Positions 35,039-44,023 of a DNA stretch of 64,000 nucleotides are shown here, piece by piece. The translations under genes and the position numbers were made by a program. This DNA is from Elizabethkingia sp. YR214 (GTDB lineage: Bacteria > Bacteroidota > Bacteroidia > Flavobacteriales > Weeksellaceae). A model generated the notes under the pieces. It worked only from the letters and a program-made list of their open reading frames with translations, ran no database searches and was not told the DNA's origin. The DNA lies in the NCBI RefSeq assembly GCF_003058195.1, contig NZ_QBUH01000001.1:124001-188000 (forward strand), in the 5' to 3' direction. The first letter of the stretch is position 1, and each line of letters opens with the position of its first letter.

Positions 35039-36532
35039 TTAAAGATTAGGATTGCTTTCCGTTTCTTTTTGTGGTATTGGGAATATATAATAGCGACTAT
35101 TAGGCGCAAATTCACTTTTATCAGGGAAAGTAAATACAGAATGTCCTCTTGCATCTACCTCTTTTACTGTGCCATCTGGTGTAGTCACTTTAACTTTTAT
35201 AGGCTTTCCATCAGCGGTTGTATAAGGGTTTCTTACAACTTTTCCTTGAGTACGGATAATATCCGATAATGAAAACCCTTCGCCGAATAATTCTTTTCGT
35301 CTTTCAATCAGCACTTCTTTTAATACCGCTTCTGCATTCAGACTTCCACTATAAAGATTTGCTTTTCTGGCAGCCTTTAGAAGATTCAGATTCGCTACTG
35401 CTTCAGATGCATTTCCGGATCTTGCATAGCCTTCTGCTGCAATCAGATACATTTCGGCAGATCTCATGTACACAATATCAGCAATTAAATTCGGTTTAAA
35501 TTTGAACTTTTTATATCTCAACAGACCCTCACGTCCTTTTAATCCGTCCCATTCGAACAATTGATACCTTATATCATTTGTATCAAATAAATCCTTAAAG
35601 AACGGGTCTGCCATAAAACTATAATAGTAACTACCGGAAGAAGAAACATCCAGATAATGGAATGCATAGCTTTCACTAGACTGCTCTTGTGTTTGTCCAT
35701 GCCCCCAAATCCACTCGGAGTTTCCAATATCGTTGAAACCTTCAGAATATTTTTCGGTTGGCATAAAAGTATATCCTGTTCTTGCTGTATTTGCAGCATC
35801 AGCAGCTTTCAGCCATTCTCCTGTATTCAGGTAAGTTCTTGCTAAAAGTCCATTAACAACAGACAAGTCGATCTTATCTTTGTTATTTCGCTTGTAGCTT
35901 TTCAATAAATATTTAGCATCCAAAAGATCACTTTTTATCAAGGTATAAAGCTCTTCGAGACTTGCTCTTTTATTACCTACCGAATTAATAGTAGCCGGCT
36001 GCGTATAAATTGGCACTGTTAAGGCAGTTTTATCTTTTTGATAGCTATACTGATAAAAACTTGCCAGATTAAGATAACAAAAAGCTCTGAAGGCCTTTGC
36101 CTGCCCTTTTACCTGATCTTTCTTTTCCTGGGAGCCTTCTATATTATCTATTCTGCTCAGTACATTGTTCATGTTGTTTATTGCAGAGTAAAACAGATTC
36201 CAAACAAATAAAGTACGCGATCCGGCATTATTTACAAGATCTGTAAATGCATAAGCGGAGTTGAATCCGTATTTATTAGTTAGTACCGCAACATCACTCC
36301 CCATTGCATCACTTGCGCGAAGTACCGTAGAATAACCAATATTAGCATAAGTTGTACCGTCATCATTAAATTTCGCCCAAGCTCCGTTAACTACCGTTTC
36401 GGCATTATCTGCAGTTTTAAAAACCTCTTCTTCATTAGCCTGGTTAGTAGGTGCTGTTTCCAGTTCTCTCTCACAACTTATAAAAACAGAAGCTGCAAAA
36501 GCCAGAAACAATGTATATTTTATTTTTGTCAT
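35039..36532 (-). CDS. SusD/RagB-family lipoprotein (pair B)
   Basis: 497 residues; lipobox FISC with Cys20. SusD features include AETVVNGAWAKF after the signal, the helical-repeat stretch QAKAFRAFCYLNLASFYQYSY, LVARTYLN-type repeats, and the C-terminal VYMRSAEMYLIAAEGYARSG and ERRKELFGEGFSLSDIIR signatures. It sits 15 bases after SusC B and shares its SAM-riboswitch control. Because the switch senses SAM, the bound nutrient is more likely methionine- or sulfur-linked than a glycan; this is inference from regulation only. Confidence 0.93.
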   Translation of the reverse strand: MTKIKYTLFLAFAASVFISCERELETAPTNQANEEEVFKTADNAETVVNGAWAKFNDDGTTYANIGYSTVLRASDAMGSDVAVLTNKYGFNSAYAFTDLVNNAGSRTLFVWNLFYSAINNMNNVLSRIDNIEGSQEKKDQVKGQAKAFRAFCYLNLASFYQYSYQKDKTALTVPIYTQPATINSVGNKRASLEELYTLIKSDLLDAKYLLKSYKRNNKDKIDLSVVNGLLARTYLNTGEWLKAADAANTARTGYTFMPTEKYSEGFNDIGNSEWIWGHGQTQEQSSESYAFHYLDVSSSGSYYYSFMADPFFKDLFDTNDIRYQLFEWDGLKGREGLLRYKKFKFKPNLIADIVYMRSAEMYLIAAEGYARSGNASEAVANLNLLKAARKANLYSGSLNAEAVLKEVLIERRKELFGEGFSLSDIIRTQGKVVRNPYTTADGKPIKVKVTTPDGTVKEVDARGHSVFTFPDKSEFAPNSRYYIFPIPQKETESNPNL

Positions 36533-36547
36533 GTCCTTTATTTTTAA

Positions 36548-39466
36548 TTAAAATGTTGCCTGTAATCCGAAAGTCACTGTTCTCATTGCCGGATATCTGT
36601 AATAGGTTGTTCCGTCAACTGTCTGCTCAGGATCCATTCCTTTGTGCCCGTAGAATGTTAATAAATTCTCTCCCTGCAGATAAATTCTGAATCTCTGAAG
36701 TCCCAGATTAGCGAAAGTATCTTTTGGCAATGTATAACCTACACTCACATTTTTAAGTCTTGCATACGTACCGGAATAAAGGAATCGGGTTGATGTGGAT
36801 GTCCAGTTATTAGTTGTGGTACTAAGTGCCGGAACATCTGTATTTCTATTCTCAGGTGTCCACCTGTTCAGTATTTCTTCACCCCAGGCCCTTCCTGCTG
36901 AATTCCCGTTGGACAATAGCATTGTATAATCGCTATCCAGTATTTTCCCGCCTATACTGTATGATAATAATGCCGAGAAATCAAAGTTTTTATAGGTTAT
37001 AGATGTACTAATACCTCCTATCCATTTAGGCAGCGAGGAACCTTGCAGCATTTTGGTCGCTTTGGAATACTCAGAAGTTGTTCCTTCTACAATATTTCCG
37101 CTAGCATCTGTCGTTTGTGTTTTCCATAATGGCGCTCCGTTGTTAGGATCTACTCCTGCCCATGTTGGAATAAAGAAGTCATATACAGATCCTCCTACCT
37201 GCAGCAGTTTTGTTCCGCTAACAATAGAACCTTTTGGCAATTTTGTAATCTTATTTTTTGTAGTAGTAGCATTGATATCCAAATCCCAACGGAAATTTTC
37301 TGTTTTTATGGGTGTTGTCTGCAGGCTAATCTCGAATCCGGTATTTTGCAACTCACCAATATTATCGGAATAACCGTTGAATCCTACAGATGGCGCCAAT
37401 GGCATTGTAAATAATAAATCCTTACTCTGTCTTTTAAAATATTCTACATTACCTCTGATTCGGTTATTCAGAATAGCAAATTCTAATCCTACATTCAGGT
37501 TCAGATTGGTTTCCCATTTCAGGTCCGGCGTTGGAAGCCTACTCGCCACAGTTCCTCCTTCACCAAGATTATTATAAAAAGCGTATAAACTCTGGTATGC
37601 ATAAAATGTACTCAGTCCATCATTACCTTGTCCTCCATAACTGGCTCGTAATGTCAATTGATCAAAAAAGTTCAGGTTCTTTACAAAGTCTTCGCTCGAA
37701 AGTTTCCAGGATCCACCAACCGACCAGAATGTTCCCCAACGATTTTTAGGAGAAAATCTTGAAGATCCGTCTGCTCTTACTGATCCGGCAAGGAAATATT
37801 TATTCTGATAATCATATTCCACTTTTCCTAAGAAACTAAGTAATGATCTCTTATCACTATTCCCACTAAATCCACCTAATAGGGCCGCAGCATCCGGCTC
37901 AAAATATCCCGGCAATGAGAACTGGCTTCTGTTACCTGAAATAATCTGATACTCATACTGATAAAATTCTTGTCCTGCCAATACATTAAAATGGTGCTGT
38001 CCAAATTTTTTATCGTAGGTTAAAATATTACTGGTTGTATAAGAAAGTGTTCTGTCACTACTTTTGGATACGGACCCACCAGTTTCTTTTCCTTGCCCTA
38101 AAAGTAGGTTGGTGTAATAATGCGTATTAAGACTTACCAAATCCACAGACAAGCTTGATTTGAATCTAAGTTCCGGAAGGAAAATAAACTCTAAGAATCC
38201 TTTACCAGAGAAATTATCAATTTTTCTTTCATTTTTATCCAGAGGGAGCGTTGCTGCTGCGTTCTCATTCTGTAAAGCACTGGTAGGTCTGTATTTACCA
38301 AAATCATATATTCTGTTTCCATTTTTATCCAAAACATAGCTTCCGTTTTCATTCCTTTCATAATAAGGATAGAATGAAGGTATTACTCTGGCAGCATTTA
38401 TGACATTATCCGTTCTGGAATCTGATGCTGGTGGAGCTTGTTGAAGCGTATTAACGTAGCTTAAGTTAGCCCCGGCATTCAACCAGCTTTTTACTTGTGA
38501 GTTTATTTTTAATCTCGCACTGTATCTTTTGAATCCGGATTCTATAGCCATTCCTTTCTCATCCAAATATCCCAGGGAAAAGAAATAGTTTCCTTTTTCA
38601 TTACCTCCGCTTAAATCTAAATCTACCTGGCTTCTGGATGCAGTTCTTTGCAAGATATCACGCCAGTCATCATTCCACAAGGCGGTAGCTCCCGGCAACA
38701 ACTTACCATCCAGGCCAACTGGTTTAGAATAAGCAGGACCGTATGGATTAATCCCTAAACTGGAAATAAGATTATCTGTTGCCATTTGTGCAGCCTGGCT
38801 CTGAGAAATTTTAGGAGACACATAACCGTTCCTTAGAGCTTCCCAATACAGCTGAAAATATTGATCTGTATTTACCTGCTTATAATCTTTTACTGCACGT
38901 CCAGAAAATCCCTGGCTAATATTGAAGTTGATTTTAGACTCTCCTCTTTTTCCGGATTTAGTTGTAATTACAATAATTCCATTTGCACCTCTGGAGCCAT
39001 ACAGCGCACTTGCTGTTGCATCTTTTAGTACACTGATAGATTCTACATCATTAGGATTTATAGCATTTATATTTCCATCGTAAGGAATACCATCTACCAC
39101 GTAAAGCGGAGAACTGGATGCACTCACAGAGCCTATTCCTCTAATTCTTATTGCTGCTGTTTCACCTGGCTGTCCTGAAGCACTTACAGCCTGCAATCCT
39201 GGAACCTGTCCTTCTAAAGCTTTGGTAATATTGGTAATTGGTCTGGTTTCAATTTTGCTTCCGGAAACTGTTGCAACAGATCCTGTATAGCTGGATCTCT
39301 TTGCTTTTCCATAAGCTACAACTACCACTTCATCAATTTCTTTTTCCCGAAGAGAGTCTTTCTTCCCTTTTGTATTCTGACCATAAATCCCCGAAACTCC
39401 CAGGAAGAATACCGCTACCCCTATCGGTATTCTAATATTAGCTTCTATTGCTGATTTTCTAAGCAT
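36548..39466 (-). CDS. SusC/RagA-family TonB-dependent transporter (pair B), SAM-riboswitch controlled
   Basis: 972 residues. Signal peptide (about 1-29, ending GIYG), TonB-box-like IDEVVVVAY, then plug domain with GQVPGLQAV, RIRGIGSVSAS, PLYVVDGI, LKDATASALYGSRGANGIIVITTK and a barrel ending in FGLQATF. No carboxypeptidase-like N-terminal domain. It imports a nutrient across the outer membrane together with the SusD B lipoprotein. The 5' leader carries a SAM-I aptamer, a terminator and a promoter (39491-39693), so the pair should be off when S-adenosylmethionine is plentiful and on when methionine is short. The substrate may be a methionine- or sulfur-containing compound or peptide. Confidence 0.95.
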   Translation of the reverse strand: MLRKSAIEANIRIPIGVAVFFLGVSGIYGQNTKGKKDSLREKEIDEVVVVAYGKAKRSSYTGSVATVSGSKIETRPITNITKALEGQVPGLQAVSASGQPGETAAIRIRGIGSVSASSSPLYVVDGIPYDGNINAINPNDVESISVLKDATASALYGSRGANGIIVITTKSGKRGESKINFNISQGFSGRAVKDYKQVNTDQYFQLYWEALRNGYVSPKISQSQAAQMATDNLISSLGINPYGPAYSKPVGLDGKLLPGATALWNDDWRDILQRTASRSQVDLDLSGGNEKGNYFFSLGYLDEKGMAIESGFKRYSARLKINSQVKSWLNAGANLSYVNTLQQAPPASDSRTDNVINAARVIPSFYPYYERNENGSYVLDKNGNRIYDFGKYRPTSALQNENAAATLPLDKNERKIDNFSGKGFLEFIFLPELRFKSSLSVDLVSLNTHYYTNLLLGQGKETGGSVSKSSDRTLSYTTSNILTYDKKFGQHHFNVLAGQEFYQYEYQIISGNRSQFSLPGYFEPDAAALLGGFSGNSDKRSLLSFLGKVEYDYQNKYFLAGSVRADGSSRFSPKNRWGTFWSVGGSWKLSSEDFVKNLNFFDQLTLRASYGGQGNDGLSTFYAYQSLYAFYNNLGEGGTVASRLPTPDLKWETNLNLNVGLEFAILNNRIRGNVEYFKRQSKDLLFTMPLAPSVGFNGYSDNIGELQNTGFEISLQTTPIKTENFRWDLDINATTTKNKITKLPKGSIVSGTKLLQVGGSVYDFFIPTWAGVDPNNGAPLWKTQTTDASGNIVEGTTSEYSKATKMLQGSSLPKWIGGISTSITYKNFDFSALLSYSIGGKILDSDYTMLLSNGNSAGRAWGEEILNRWTPENRNTDVPALSTTTNNWTSTSTRFLYSGTYARLKNVSVGYTLPKDTFANLGLQRFRIYLQGENLLTFYGHKGMDPEQTVDGTTYYRYPAMRTVTFGLQATF

Positions 39467-39490
39467 ATTAATATTTTTTAATTATCTATC

Positions 39491-39525
39491 AAAAAAATTC
39501 CCTTTGCATAATAGACAGCAAAGGG
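39491..39525 (-). terminator. Riboswitch-linked intrinsic terminator of SusC B
   Basis: On the minus strand CCCTTTGC pairs with GCAAAGGG (39518-39525 with 39500-39507) around a ten-base loop, followed by AATTTTTTT. It lies between the SAM aptamer and the SusC start at 39466. The 3' strand of aptamer stem P1 (AGATAAGCAA) can pair with TTGCTGTCT at the 5' side of this hairpin, giving a plausible antiterminator. Confidence 0.85.
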
Positions 39526-39550
39526 CATTTATAAATACAAAATACCTATT

Positions 39551-39644
39551 GCTTATCTTTCCTTAAAGGCTGAATGTAACACCTTGCGTCGAGCAGGTTG
39601 TCAAGATATCATCGGGTCAGTTCCCTCCATCTTTCTTTATAAGC
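39551..39644 (-). ncRNA. SAM-I (S-box) riboswitch aptamer upstream of SusCD pair B
   Basis: Read on the minus strand from 39644. Stem P1 is GCTTAT/ATAAGC (39644-39639 with 39556-39551). Core elements follow in the canonical order: AAAGAAAGATGGAGGGAACT, GACCCGATGAT, ATCTTGACAACC, CAAGGTGTTACATTCAGC and GGAAAGATAAG. P2 is formed by AAGAT/ATCTT, P3 is short around ACCTGC..GCAAGGT, and P4 is a minimal CCTTTAAGG. The GAGGGA, GACCC, GACAACC and GGTG segments hold the ligand-binding core. About 94 bases long, which is a compact version. A promoter precedes it and a terminator follows. Confidence 0.92.
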
Positions 39645-39662
39645 TTGGTTATAATTATGAGG

Positions 39663-39693
39663 CAAAGTTATAAATAGAACATCTATCAAACAA
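39663..39693 (-). promoter_or_regulatory. Promoter of the SAM riboswitch and SusCD pair B
   Basis: On the minus strand TTG (39693-39691), a 20-base spacer and TAACTTTG (39670-39663) match the Bacteroidetes consensus. Transcription would start about 10 bases before the aptamer. Confidence 0.75.
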
Positions 39694-39953
39694 GTAGATT
39701 TTTAGATTTGTTAAGAATTTTTAACAAAATTGAAATTGAAAAATTCACAAAATACTGTTAAATAAAGCGATGAGGAAAATTCAATAAAATTAAAAACTGA
39801 TAAATATCATGTAAAATAAATATTTAACAAACGGTCGTTAGCAATAAGTGAATACAGTACATAATTTACAGCTAATTCTCACCTTTTGACCTCAATAATA
39901 CATAATAGGTGTTGGATTTTGGTTGTTTTTGTAAAAACATCTAAATTTATCCT

Positions 39954-40364
39954 ATGAAAATATTAATTGTCAACGGCCCGAACCTAAACCTTTTGGGAAC
40001 AAGAGAACCTGAAATATACGGAACAACCTCTATGGAGGATTATCTGCAAGAACTCAGACAAGAATTTGTTCAGGATGAGATCTTGTATTATCAGTCAAAT
40101 ATTGAAGGGGAGCTTATCAACAAAATACAAGAAGATGATTTCGATGCTCTTATTGTTAACTTTGGAGCTTTCACTCACTACTCTTATGCCTTGGCAGATT
40201 GCCTGAAGAATATTCGTAAACCTAAAATAGAAGTTCATATCAGCAACATTTATAAGCGTGAAGAATTTCGTCAGAAATCGGTAACAGCAACATATACCGA
40301 TGCTATTCTTTCAGGATTTGGAATGAGGGGATACAGATTGGCTTTAATGCACCTACTCCATTAA
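39954..40364 (+). CDS. aroQ: Type II 3-dehydroquinate dehydratase
   Basis: 136 residues, the usual length for a dodecameric type II enzyme. It dehydrates 3-dehydroquinate to 3-dehydroshikimate in the shikimate pathway. The motif NGPNLNLLGTREPEIYG holds the catalytic Tyr22, the conserved His of EVHISN is present, and SNIYKREEFR is a variant of the usual SNIHAREEFR. The usual NPGAFTH reads NFGAFTH, a Pro-to-Phe change, but the catalytic residues look intact. The upstream promoter is not clear; TAAATTTA at 39938-39945 is a near-match. Confidence 0.92.
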   Translation: MKILIVNGPNLNLLGTREPEIYGTTSMEDYLQELRQEFVQDEILYYQSNIEGELINKIQEDDFDALIVNFGAFTHYSYALADCLKNIRKPKIEVHISNIYKREEFRQKSVTATYTDAILSGFGMRGYRLALMHLLH

Positions 40365-40389
40365 AAAATACTCTTACAAATACAAACAA

Positions 40390-40420
40390 AAAATCCTCAG
40401 TTAATTTTAACTGAGGATTC
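40390..40420 (+). terminator. Bidirectional terminator between aroQ and pckA
   Basis: The stem AATCCTCAGTTA/TAACTGAGGATT surrounds ATTT, with A-rich sequence on one side and T-rich on the other, between convergent genes. Confidence 0.82.
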
Positions 40421-40441
40421 TTAACTTAAGAAAAGTTTATC

Positions 40442-42025
40442 TTAAATCACTTCTGCTTCTTTTCTTGGAGCTCCTGCTAAGATGCTTTCATCTTTAATGT
40501 CATCGAATCTTTCGAAGTTTTTATGGAAAGCTGATGCCAAAGATCTTGCTTTCTCAATATAAGCATCGTAAGAATCCCAGCTGTTTTCCGGTAGTAACAT
40601 AGACTCATCGGAAACACCTTCACATGATACAGGAATCTGTACCTTAAAGATAGGACTTTCTTTGTAATCTACATCATTTAATTTACCATCTAATGCAGCG
40701 GAGATAAGAGCTCTTGTATCTTTAAGGCTCATACGCTTCATTTTACCGTTGAAACCAGTATTCACCAACCATACTTTTGCATCTGCACTTTTTATTTTTT
40801 CAGATAACATTTTCCCATACTCAGTTGGATGAAGAGGCATAAACGCAGCACCAAAACATACAGAGAATGTAGTTTGCGGTTCTGTTACACCAACCTCAGT
40901 ACCTGCAACTTTGGAAGTATATCCTGAAATAAAGTGATATGCTGCCTGCTCCGGAGTAAGCCTAGAGATTGGAGGCAATACACCAAATGCATCAAATGTT
41001 AGGAAGAAAATATTTTTAGGATTCTTTCCGATAGAAGGAACCTGAATATTGTTAATAAAATCAATCGGATAGCTTACACGTGTATTAGGTGTAATGCTGT
41101 CGTTTGTATAATCTGCCTCACCATTCTCATCAAAAAATACATTTTCAAGAATAGCACCTGGCTTTATAGCACCATAGATATCTGGTTCTTTTTCTGCAGA
41201 AAGGTCAATAGCTTTAGCATAACATCCACCTTCAATATTGAATACAGTATTATCCGGAGTCCATCCATGCTCATCATCCCCGATTAGTTTTCTGTTCGGA
41301 TCTGCTGAAAGAGTTGTTTTACCAGTACCAGAAAGGCCAAAGAAAATAGCTGTTTCTCCATCTGCTCCGGCATTAGCTGAACAGTGCATTGGCAATACAT
41401 TCTGTTGAACAGGGAGTGTAAAGTTAAGTGCAGAGAAAATACCTTTTTTCATTTCACCGGTATAAGCTGAACCTCCAATCAGAGCAATTTTTCTCTTGAA
41501 ATTAAGAATAGAGAAATTATGTTGTCTCGTCCCGTCTCTTTCCGGATCTGCTTTAAAGCTTGGTATACAAAGAATCAACCAGTCGGTTTCACCAAAAGAT
41601 TCAAGCTCATCTACCGTAGGACGGATAAACATATTGTATACAAACTGATTAGACCAAGGGAATTCGGTAACTGCAGTAATTTTTACCTGGTAACGCTTAT
41701 CTGCAACTGCAAACGCTTCTCTTGCATATAAAGGAATCTCAGAAGCATATTCTGCTACTCTATCATATAGCGCATCAAATTTTTCACTGTCGAAAGGAAG
41801 GTTTACTTTTCCATCCCACCATACTCTGTCTGCAGTAACTTCATCTTTTACGATGAATCTGTCTTTAGGAGAACGTCCTGTAAATTCTCCTGTGTTAATT
41901 GCTAAAGCGCCAGATTTTGCAACAAAACCCTGTTTGAGATTAACAGTTTCCTGTACCAGTTCTTCTGGAGACAATTGCCATTTAACATTGCCATTTTTAA
42001 TTCCGAATTTTTCTAATGATCTCAT
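40442..42025 (-). CDS. pckA: Phosphoenolpyruvate carboxykinase (ATP)
   Basis: 527 residues from the ATG at 42025, chosen because MRSLEKFGIKNGN matches the family start and GAAAAGTA precedes it; a 14-residue upstream extension from 42067 has no conservation. The enzyme decarboxylates oxaloacetate to PEP with ATP, the first step of gluconeogenesis. Motifs are TGEFTGRSPKDRF, the SAYTGEMKKGIFSAL stretch, the P-loop GLSGTGKTTLSAD, IGDDEHGW and the RVSYPIDFINN segment. This is the ATP-dependent bacterial form. Single gene with convergent aroQ. Confidence 0.95.
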   Translation of the reverse strand: MRSLEKFGIKNGNVKWQLSPEELVQETVNLKQGFVAKSGALAINTGEFTGRSPKDRFIVKDEVTADRVWWDGKVNLPFDSEKFDALYDRVAEYASEIPLYAREAFAVADKRYQVKITAVTEFPWSNQFVYNMFIRPTVDELESFGETDWLILCIPSFKADPERDGTRQHNFSILNFKRKIALIGGSAYTGEMKKGIFSALNFTLPVQQNVLPMHCSANAGADGETAIFFGLSGTGKTTLSADPNRKLIGDDEHGWTPDNTVFNIEGGCYAKAIDLSAEKEPDIYGAIKPGAILENVFFDENGEADYTNDSITPNTRVSYPIDFINNIQVPSIGKNPKNIFFLTFDAFGVLPPISRLTPEQAAYHFISGYTSKVAGTEVGVTEPQTTFSVCFGAAFMPLHPTEYGKMLSEKIKSADAKVWLVNTGFNGKMKRMSLKDTRALISAALDGKLNDVDYKESPIFKVQIPVSCEGVSDESMLLPENSWDSYDAYIEKARSLASAFHKNFERFDDIKDESILAGAPRKEAEVI

Positions 42026-42120
42026 TACTTTACTTTTCAATTGGCTAAAGTTAATAAAATTTAACAAGTAGCCTCAATGATATTCATCATCTTACGAAAA
42101 AGTTCTTATAAATCTGATTA

Positions 42121-43032
42121 TCAGAAAATTAATTGATCATAGGAAAAGAAATTTGGGAATCCATTATGCAGAAAATAGCTTTCATAATCCCGGAATTTTG
42201 AGGTCAAAATGAAATCCCCACCCCATGCACCCAAACTTTTGAAAAACGAAGGGGCATTTTCAAAATATTTTTCTTTAACCGTGGGTATTTTAAGAAAATT
42301 ACTCATGGTTTTTTCGTGTTCATCCATTATAAGTGAAAATTTTTCTAAATTATCACTTTCCAAAATTTCTTCTGTAAGTTTTGAAAAATAACAGATTAGA
42401 TCTTGTGATTTTTCCATTTGCCTGTACATCGTAATTCCTTCGCGGGAGTCTTGTTTTTTGTTCAGATGAACGAATAAAAGCTGGTCTTTGAAGCTTGGTG
42501 AATAATTTACAGTTTCAACAGTTTTATTTCCACCATTCCGGGTATAAATAATTGGAGCTCCAACTTTGGCTACTGCGATATCATAACCGCTCCCCCCCAA
42601 AGCAATATCATTTAGGATAAATGCATCCACTCCTCCCCAGTTTGCAATATTGTTCATAAGGGTAGAACTGCTCCCCAATCCAAAGTTCTCGGGAAACTGC
42701 ACATTAGATTTCAATCTATAAGAATCATCGCCGGATAATTTTACAGAATCTAAGTCTTTAAGTGTTTTAAAAATTTTAAGAATAAAATCTGAAGCCGATT
42801 CTATATTGGTATCCAAGATGCTAAGATCTTTGTAATCTATACAAGTTTTTAACCACAACTGTCCCTCCCGATATGTTTCCCAATGGATTTGAGACTTATG
42901 ATCAGTGATTATTTCAGCTGAAAGATTCTGTCCTAGTTTGGTTGGAATAGCCAGAGCTTTTGCCCCATCCAGAACAAAATACTCGGATGTCAGTAATAAT
43001 TTGCCGTGAGAGAAAAAATGTTGTTTATCCAA
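42121..43032 (-). CDS. GYDIA-family GHMP kinase
   Basis: 303 residues. GHMP kinase motif GLGSSSTL at 118-125 binds the ATP phosphate, and GSGYDIA at 147-153 gives the subfamily its name. The C-terminal SLGAWGGDFILTS matches motif 3. GHMP kinases include mevalonate, phosphomevalonate and homoserine kinases. Members of this subfamily in flavobacteria are thought to act in mevalonate-pathway isoprenoid synthesis; the substrate is not proven by the sequence. It lies downstream of fabD behind a hairpin. Confidence 0.85.
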   Translation of the reverse strand: MDKQHFFSHGKLLLTSEYFVLDGAKALAIPTKLGQNLSAEIITDHKSQIHWETYREGQLWLKTCIDYKDLSILDTNIESASDFILKIFKTLKDLDSVKLSGDDSYRLKSNVQFPENFGLGSSSTLMNNIANWGGVDAFILNDIALGGSGYDIAVAKVGAPIIYTRNGGNKTVETVNYSPSFKDQLLFVHLNKKQDSREGITMYRQMEKSQDLICYFSKLTEEILESDNLEKFSLIMDEHEKTMSNFLKIPTVKEKYFENAPSFFKSLGAWGGDFILTSKFRDYESYFLHNGFPNFFSYDQLIF

Positions 43033-43048
43033 AATGGGTAATTAAAGA

Positions 43049-43075
43049 AGAGACACAAATTTCTTTGTGTCTCTT
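43049..43075 (-). terminator. Hairpin between fabD and the GHMP kinase gene
   Basis: A 12-bp stem AAGAGACACAAA/TTTGTGTCTCTT with a short loop. The T-run on the minus side is weak, so it may only attenuate read-through into the kinase gene. Confidence 0.6.
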
Positions 43076-43089
43076 TATTTTTATTCTGA

Positions 43090-43965
43090 TTAAAATGCAG
43101 AAGATGTTTCGACTGCCGAATCTATTTTTTTGATCAGCCCTTGTAGAGTTTTACCTGGTCCAACTTCAACAAAGTTAGTAGCTCCGTCTTTTATCATATT
43201 CCTTACAGACTGTGTCCATTTTACAGGTCCTGTAAGCTGTTTGATAAGATTTTGCTTAATCTCTTCAGGATCAGAAACTGCTGTAGTTGTAATATTCTGG
43301 TATACCGGAATGATAGGTTTATTGAATTTTGTTGTATTAATAGCTTCTGCTAATTCTTCCTGAGCCGGCTGCATTAAAGGAGAATGGAAAGCTCCGTTTA
43401 CTGGTAATAATAAAGCTCTTTTGGCACCAGCTTCTTTTAGCTTGGCCATAGCTTCCTCAACAGCCTGAGTTTCTCCAGAAATTACCAATTGTCCCGGGCA
43501 GTTATAATTAGCCGGAACAACGATCCCTTCTACAGAAGCACAAATCTCTTCAACTTTGTCATCGTCAAGACCTAAAATAGCAGCCATAGATGAAGGGTTA
43601 GCGTCGCAAGCAGCCTGCATTGCCAAAGCTCTTTTTGAAACTAGGCGTAACCCATCTTCAAAAGAAAGAACACCATTTGCTACTAAAGCTGAAAACTCCC
43701 CTAAAGAATGTCCTGCAACCATCTGTGCTCCAAGCGCATCTACAGCCTTAACTGCTGCAATAGAGTGAATAAAGATAGCAGGTTGTGTTACTTTAGTTTT
43801 TTTCAGGTCTTCATCTGTACCTTTGAACATCGTGGAAAGAATATCAAATCCCAGAATATCGTTAGCCGATTCCATTAAATCTTTAATTTCCTTACGGCTA
43901 TCGTAAAGGTCCATTCCCATTCCAACAAACTGTGAACCCTGTCCAGGAAATACTAATGCTTTCAT
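43090..43965 (-). CDS. fabD: Malonyl-CoA:ACP transacylase
   Basis: 291 residues. It moves malonyl from CoA to acyl carrier protein to start fatty-acid synthesis. Motifs are FPGQGSQFVGMG (6-17), the nucleophile Ser87 in GHSLGEFSAL, the catalytic His in GAFHSPLM (about 196) and GPGKTLQGLIKK near the end. Length is slightly below the E. coli enzyme but all elements are present. Confidence 0.96.
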   Translation of the reverse strand: MKALVFPGQGSQFVGMGMDLYDSRKEIKDLMESANDILGFDILSTMFKGTDEDLKKTKVTQPAIFIHSIAAVKAVDALGAQMVAGHSLGEFSALVANGVLSFEDGLRLVSKRALAMQAACDANPSSMAAILGLDDDKVEEICASVEGIVVPANYNCPGQLVISGETQAVEEAMAKLKEAGAKRALLLPVNGAFHSPLMQPAQEELAEAINTTKFNKPIIPVYQNITTTAVSDPEEIKQNLIKQLTGPVKWTQSVRNMIKDGATNFVEVGPGKTLQGLIKKIDSAVETSSAF

Positions 43966-44023
43966 TCGTTTAAATTATTTTGTTTGTAAACCTACTTAAA
44001 ATTTAGTAGTATAGCACTTATAA

